In this document: positions 58,796-64,000 of the stretch, piece after piece
Numbering within the stretch: position 1 is the first letter of the stretch
How the letters are laid out: the number at the start of each line of letters is the position of its first letter
Source of the DNA: Erythroxylum novogranatense
Taxonomy: Eukaryota; Streptophyta; Magnoliopsida; Malpighiales; Erythroxylaceae
Assembly (NCBI GenBank): GCA_029891385.1
Contig: CM057229.1
Span: 434,001-498,000 of the forward strand
Direction of reading: 5' to 3'
DNA length: 64,000 nucleotides
Notes under the pieces: model-generated
Told to the model about the DNA's origin: nothing
Seen by the model: the letters and a program-made list of their open reading frames with translations, nothing else
Database searches by the model: none
Translations under genes and position numbers: made by a program

Positions 58796-61700
58796 GTTAT
58801 AGTCTATATTAATTAACTGGGTGAAAATATTAATGGTTGTCTTGTAATCTTTTAATGGAAGTATTTACAGTTGTCTTTATTGGATTTTCGTGTGGGTGTA
58901 AGCTGAAGCATACATGTCCTATGCTTGCTAGTTTTGAAAAATATTTGCAAGTGTATTACTTGTGGGTTGGCGTGATCTGGTTGGTTGATTGGTGAGTAAG
59001 AATGCTACACTTTTCTACGGTTATGTTGTCATGAATGTATGCATGCAACGTTTCTCTTCTGGACTGCGGTTTTTTCCTTGCTGGATTTTTTTTTATATAT
59101 GCGGAAATCTTGTGTGGTTGGTTTTCCTAATTTTTGGTGTACGAAAATTTCAAAAGTTTTTTTGTGATTTTAGTAACTACCATACTGAATCGTTTGAATG
59201 GCTTTTCTGGGTTGATTAGGTATGAATTATGGCTATTACGGTGGCTGTCAATATTGGAGATGATGCTTAAAAATTCCAACAATTGAAATTCAATTGGTGA
59301 ACAACTTTTATATTAGTATTTGGACAAGTTGAAAATATTGAGAAGTTGTTTCTTTTCAACTCAAGTTTATTCGTTTCTGTTCTTTATTATTTTAATTACT
59401 TGAATTTATTCATTTATTCTTTTTTATAAAAATCATTGAGAAAATCTTTTGTTAAAGTTAGTACGAGATATTTATACGATTAGGTGTAAAAAGTTTTTAC
59501 AAATTGTGAAGACGAGGGATAATATTAAAAGTTAAATAGTATTGACCCAGTAAAGTCTTGTATAAAACTATTGTCGTTAGTAAAAAAATTAAATTGGGTG
59601 AAAACCTGTAGACGTAAACAAAGTATATCAAATTGCATTACTAAATTTTGATATTAATTTATATTTGTGTGTTTAATTTCTTAAATTTTTTCTTATGCGT
59701 CACTTCAATAAATCGAAGAGCTTGAAAAATTAATATAACCTTCGATTCTATCAAAAAATAAGGCGAATGGGCCCATACCCTTAATGATAAAAGCACAAAG
59801 TTTGCGAAATTAAGTCGCTGGTTTTAGCTTGAAGTCAATGATTAGACTTATATTGTACATATTTTGCATTAATTTTGAGTTTAGAAGTAGGCCTAAATAA
59901 CCTAAACTCCCTCTGGAAATAATGTCGGTGTGATACAAAAGGTGCTTGGCAAATTAAACTTAACCGGTGCTAGTTTCAACTTGAACACAGTGATTAGATT
60001 TAGGTTCTGTCTGACAATTTGAGGATAACATTAGTTGTTAGATGATTTTATTAACGGCTAGTTCATAAAATTACATCAATCTTTTATTTAAATACATCAA
60101 TTGTTTATTTAAATTTTTTGATAAGATTAACTGTATAGTGTTAATCGTATATATGTAAAATGACTTACGAGGATATAAATTAAAAAGAATTATAATGACA
60201 CAATATATCTTAGTATTTCTTTAAATATTCTCATAAAATTTTAAATAGAATAAAAGAAGTCAACAATATTATTTTCTCCAATAATTTTCATCTAGTCTTA
60301 AGAATATTGAAAGTCCTCTCAATACAACTTCTCAATAATGAATAAGTTAGATTTAGAACTTTACAAAATCTTATTCTATTTACACCACGAAGAGTCAACT
60401 AAAGAAGTTAGAAGATCACTAAAATGTCATTAAAAATAATTTAAAGAATATGATCGATAGGATTTCACTAAAAGTTTTTACTTAAATGGAACGCCAACGA
60501 GCTTAATATGAAATTGGATCTACAAAATGATATCAACTTAATTTCTAATTTAAGGAAATATTTTTTGTTATTTTAACTTTAATTTTAAATTTTAAAAATT
60601 GTAACTATATATTTAATATATTAAATTAAAATAAAATTATTTTGAATAGGGTATTTATATTAATCTCTTAAAATTTAAACTTAAATAAAAATAATTAATT
60701 TAAATTTGACTTATTAATTTTAGATTAAATTAAATTAAATTAAATACAATACAAGTGATAATAATATTATATGCTAAATGTTAGATATAGAAAGAGACCT
60801 AAATATCGAGTATATAAAAAGTAATTAGTGTAATATAATTAGAGATAACAAATTTAAAAGAATTTAATTTTTGAAAATTTTAATTTAACATTAAATATTT
60901 TAAATTTTAATTTAATGAGTAACTTTTAAAACTTTGTATAAATTAAGTCAAATTTATATCTCTATCTCTATCTCCATCTCTATCTTTATTTATATCTTTT
61001 GAATAATTTGTAATAACTTTTGAATGTAATCATGTTTTAATCCCTTAATTTCTTAACTGCTAAGGAAAATGTTCCTTAGTAAGATTTTCAGCGAGTTGAG
61101 TAATCTGTCAACTGAATAAATTATTTACTAAACATAATTATCAATGATTTAATGTAATCAAATAGCTAAAACTTTTCAATTCGTACAAAAAAGGTAAGTT
61201 ATTTATCAAACCATAATTTGTTATTTATCAAACCAGGCCTTGGATTTTCATATTTTCAGTTAGTTTGGGCTTGACGACCTAATACTTTTCTCTTAAAATA
61301 ACGGAAAATTAAAAGGGTAAATTTGGCAAATTAAGTCCAACTTGCTTATCTCATTTCAACTTGAAATTAACGATTAGATTTAGATTGATCAGATCTTAAG
61401 CTAACGAATTTTAAGTTTAGAAGTTAGTTTCAACGACCTAAACTCTTTTTAATTCAACATTTTAAAATGATATCAATTTTCAAAAAATAAATAATATTAT
61501 TTTAATATTTAAAATTAAAAATCTAATATCTTTTCAAAATTTTAATTTTACACAACTGAATTTCGATTAAAATTTTAATTATTTTTAAAATTAAGCGTAA
61601 TCTAGAAAGACTTGATTTAATCAATTGTTATTTTAATAAACTAGAATGAAATTAATTTAAATTTTAAAAGTTTAATATCTGTTATTGAAATTAATCAAAA

Positions 61701-62233
61701 TTTTTGTCAGTTCTATTTATAAAATATATTTTAAATTTCTTCAATTTTAATTTTGAAAGTTTTAAATTGGAATATTGACAATTTGTATCTCAATATTTAA
61801 ATATTAAATTTATTTATTTTCTTATTTATTATTTGTTTTATTTATTAAATAACTTATTCTAAACACATAATTTCTATAATATTATTTGTATACAAAGATT
61901 TATTTAATATATATAATCTACAAATCTTTATATATAATCAAAATTTATTTAAGACACACTTAATTTTATATCATATAAATAATTTGGATTAATTAATTGA
62001 AAATGAAATTTCCCAATCATATGCAATTTAGTGATCCACTTTAAACGGTTAATAAATTTTGGTATTAATATTTAAATCACAAATTGTAAATGCTATATTT
62101 CAAAAAGTCATCAGAATTCAGAAATTAATTCAATCAAATCAATTTACATGACCGGTATAACTGAATTGTCGGTTGTCGGTCCCTCATCCGGTGATGTTGG
62201 AGTCTCAGTAGAAGACATTGGAACGACCGCGAA
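58796..62233. other. AT-rich intergenic region with a dispersed ~120-bp repeat
   Basis: No gene is recognised in 3.4 kb. Related segments at about 59795-59925, 59945-60010 and 61313-61450 share gcaaattaa, ttcaacttgaa, aacgattagattta and tttagaagt with cctaaact. A short (TCTCTA)n-like run is at 60958-60990. The last ~100 bp contain the O-fucosyltransferase leader. Confidence 0.55.
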
Positions 62234-63103
62234 ATGGCTCAACACAGGCGGCGCCACCACTACTATAACCGCCTCCGCTCTCTTCTCCCTTTGTTATCTG
62301 CAATCTCAGGACTTCTTCTAGTCCTCTTCGGTCTTCTCACCGTTCTCGTTCTTTCTCCTATCGATTCCGATAGTCGGCCCCAACCTTGCCGGTATCAAGT
62401 GGTACATATTCTCTCTTTCGACTATGCACTTTCCATGTTTCGATTTATTTACGTGTAATGTAGTTTGTTTTCTGTATTCAGTTTGATGATGAAAATGACG
62501 GCGCCTTTGGTACGCCCGCGAAATCAGTTTTCCAAGTAACGGTAAGGTTTTTATACTTTCATTTGTTTATGCTGCGATTCATTGTATCTTGACTTGCTTG
62601 AAAATAGCTAAATTTATTTCTTGAGTTTTAGAGTGCTGGTAGAAGATCGGATAAGGATATTTGGATCTCTACTCATTCGAAATACTTCTATGGATGCAGC
62701 AACGCCAACAAGAGCTTTCTACGTATGTAGATTGCCTCAATTTTGTGTGCTGTCGTATGAAATGATGTTTGTGTGTTGTTGCTGCTTTTTAATGTGAAAA
62801 CTGAAAAAGGATTTAGAAATGGAAATTGAAGTTTGTTTGTTATAAACAGGTCCGAGCCTATTAGGGCGTGAAATAATTGTGGAATAAAAGTAGTTTTGTG
62901 TCATTATCTGTTTTTGGGACCTGTAGGATTCTTAATTTACCTCATCCTCTGGAATCTGTTTTTCTTAAAATCTTCTTATATTAAGCTTGACTGAGTATGC
63001 TGCAGATGCAAATGTTGTTACTGTACCAGACCGATACTTATTGATTGCTACAAGTGGAGGACTTAAATCAGCAAAGAACTGGGGTACTTTTCACAGCTCA
63101 TAA
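62234..63103 (+). pseudogene. O-fucosyltransferase-family gene, 5' exons, frameshifted
   Basis: Exons 62234-62401, 62482-62541, 62632-62722 and 63006-63083 are supported by splice sites. The N-terminus has a basic patch then a membrane anchor (LLPLLSAISGLLLVLFGLLT), giving a Golgi type II protein. Next come DKDIWISTHSKYFYGCSN and VPDRYLLIATSGGL, the start of the plant GDP-fucose protein O-fucosyltransferase domain. The family's GGLNQQRTG motif is disrupted by one extra A in the run at 63065-63067, so the frame passes to SAKNWGTFHSS and stops at 63101. A proper donor (GTACTT) follows the ACTGGG of the old frame. The rest of the domain is not visible in the last 900 bp. Confidence 0.82.
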
Positions 63104-64000
63104 TTGAGAAAATGTCAGTTGATATCAGATCTAGTGTTTGTGTGGCCTTTTAGTGTTGGGTTATTGAGTTTTTGGCTTGTTGAGGCTTATATGAGTTTCA
63201 AGCTCTTTGCTCTGAAGGATCAACGGTCTGGAAGTTTTAGATTTTGAACAGCTTGTCCTCTCCATAGAGGAGTTCCAGGAGATCAAAGACAATTCTGAAA
63301 AGGCACTTTCTTTCACACTCCGTTTAGTTCTTTAGCATTACGCCTCAATTGAGTTGATACGTATTCAAGACGATCTCCCAAGACGAAATCAACACCAGTC
63401 AGAGAAATAAAGATGGAGATTAAGAACATTTACGAGGCTTACAAGCATCTCAAATCTTGCGTCTCGCGAAAAGACCCGCGTCGCGTATCAAACTTTGAAC
63501 AAACTTATCTCTCTCTTGTTACTACTTAACTCGTGTTGAGATAACAATACGTAACTTTCTCTGTGTTACTTTCTCTCTTTCATGACGTTTTCACTCTTTC
63601 TTTTTATTTTGCTGTTGATATTAACTTCTTTATTTGATTTAGTGCTTAATGCATTTGATTTAGTGCTTAATGCTTTGTGAGATGCAACATGGAATTAAAA
63701 GTAAATATCATTTTATTGAGTTTATTATTAGTAGTAGTTTTATCATCATCATCATCATCATCATTATCCTTATATATTTATTGTAATTTTATTTATTTAA
63801 ATATTTTTCGTGCCATTTTTATCAATTTATTCTTTTAATTTGTTTAACAATTTTCATGTCACATATGCATATAGGTCTATTAGAAACAACCTCTTCATTA
63901 TATAAGGATAAGATTGTGTACTATTAGACCTTCTTAGACCTCGTTTCATTACAAAACCTTAGATTGTGTGTGACGATGATGAATTGATAAAATGTCACTT
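63104..64000. other. Right end of window, no gene recognised
   Basis: Could be intron or 3' flank of the O-fucosyltransferase-type gene. It contains a (TCA)n microsatellite at about 63739-63765. Short frames around 63220-63480 could not be tied to any family. Confidence 0.5.

Noticed and set aside
63220..63480. Short frames such as EEFQEIKDNSEKALSF and MEIKNIYEAYKHLKS
   Set aside because: Stops interrupt them, they lack splice support and match no family I know, including O-fucosyltransferases.

Overview
This is a 64-kb window of nuclear DNA from a flowering plant, almost certainly a eudicot. The evidence is intron-rich genes with GT/AG borders, a class I starch branching enzyme, a chloroplast PPR protein of the CRP1 type, an AAE-type acyl-CoA ligase, a BAHD acyltransferase relic, and plant-type Copia, CACTA, pogo and SINE elements. 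The species cannot be named from the sequence. No rRNA, tRNA or CRISPR features were found. All exon and element borders were placed by eye.

Gene island 1 (1-13.8 kb) holds: the 3' half of starch branching enzyme I (+); a small basic nuclear-type protein with a KEN motif (-); a peroxisomal AMP-dependent acyl-CoA ligase ending in SKL (+); a decayed BAHD acyltransferase of the vinorine-synthase type (+); and a four-exon CRP1-like PPR gene (-). A 240-bp LINE-like insertion with an 18-bp target duplication sits between the KEN-motif gene and the ligase.

A nested transposon stack fills 14.5-57.6 kb. A 3' fragment of one Copia element (Copia-3, +) is followed by a decayed Copia-2 (-), now split into three pieces. 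Copia-2 was invaded by Copia-1 (16784-51431, TSD AGTTT) and by Copia-4 (52059-57470, TSD CTCCG). Copia-1 was in turn invaded by four elements: a 4.2-kb solo LTR (18580-22819), a 20-kb CACTA element (23828-44073), a pogo/Tigger-like element with an intact transposase frame (44571-47189), and a ~2-kb LTR-like insert (about 48507-50467). The CACTA element carries two further solo LTRs (32168-35594, TSD ACTTC; 40678-42975, TSD CTTTT), a tandemly duplicated TNP2 gene, a broken divergent TNP1-type gene and one captured host exon of WD40 type. Removing the inserts at several joints restores the interrupted Copia reading frame, which independently confirms those boundaries.

Gene island 2 (57.6-64 kb) holds a terminal exon of an unrecognised gene (-), a SINE with a perfect 16-bp target duplication, about 3.4 kb of AT-rich DNA, and the 5' exons of an O-fucosyltransferase-family gene (+). 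That gene carries a one-base insertion inside its most conserved motif.

The host genes act separately: starch synthesis, chloroplast RNA processing, acyl-CoA formation and glycosylation. The one suggestive pairing is the acyl-CoA ligase beside the acyltransferase relic. I found no convincing new multi-gene system. The most notable items are the intact pogo transposase, the captured WD40 exon, the short-repeat arrays inside the long LTRs, and the in-frame proofs of nested insertion.
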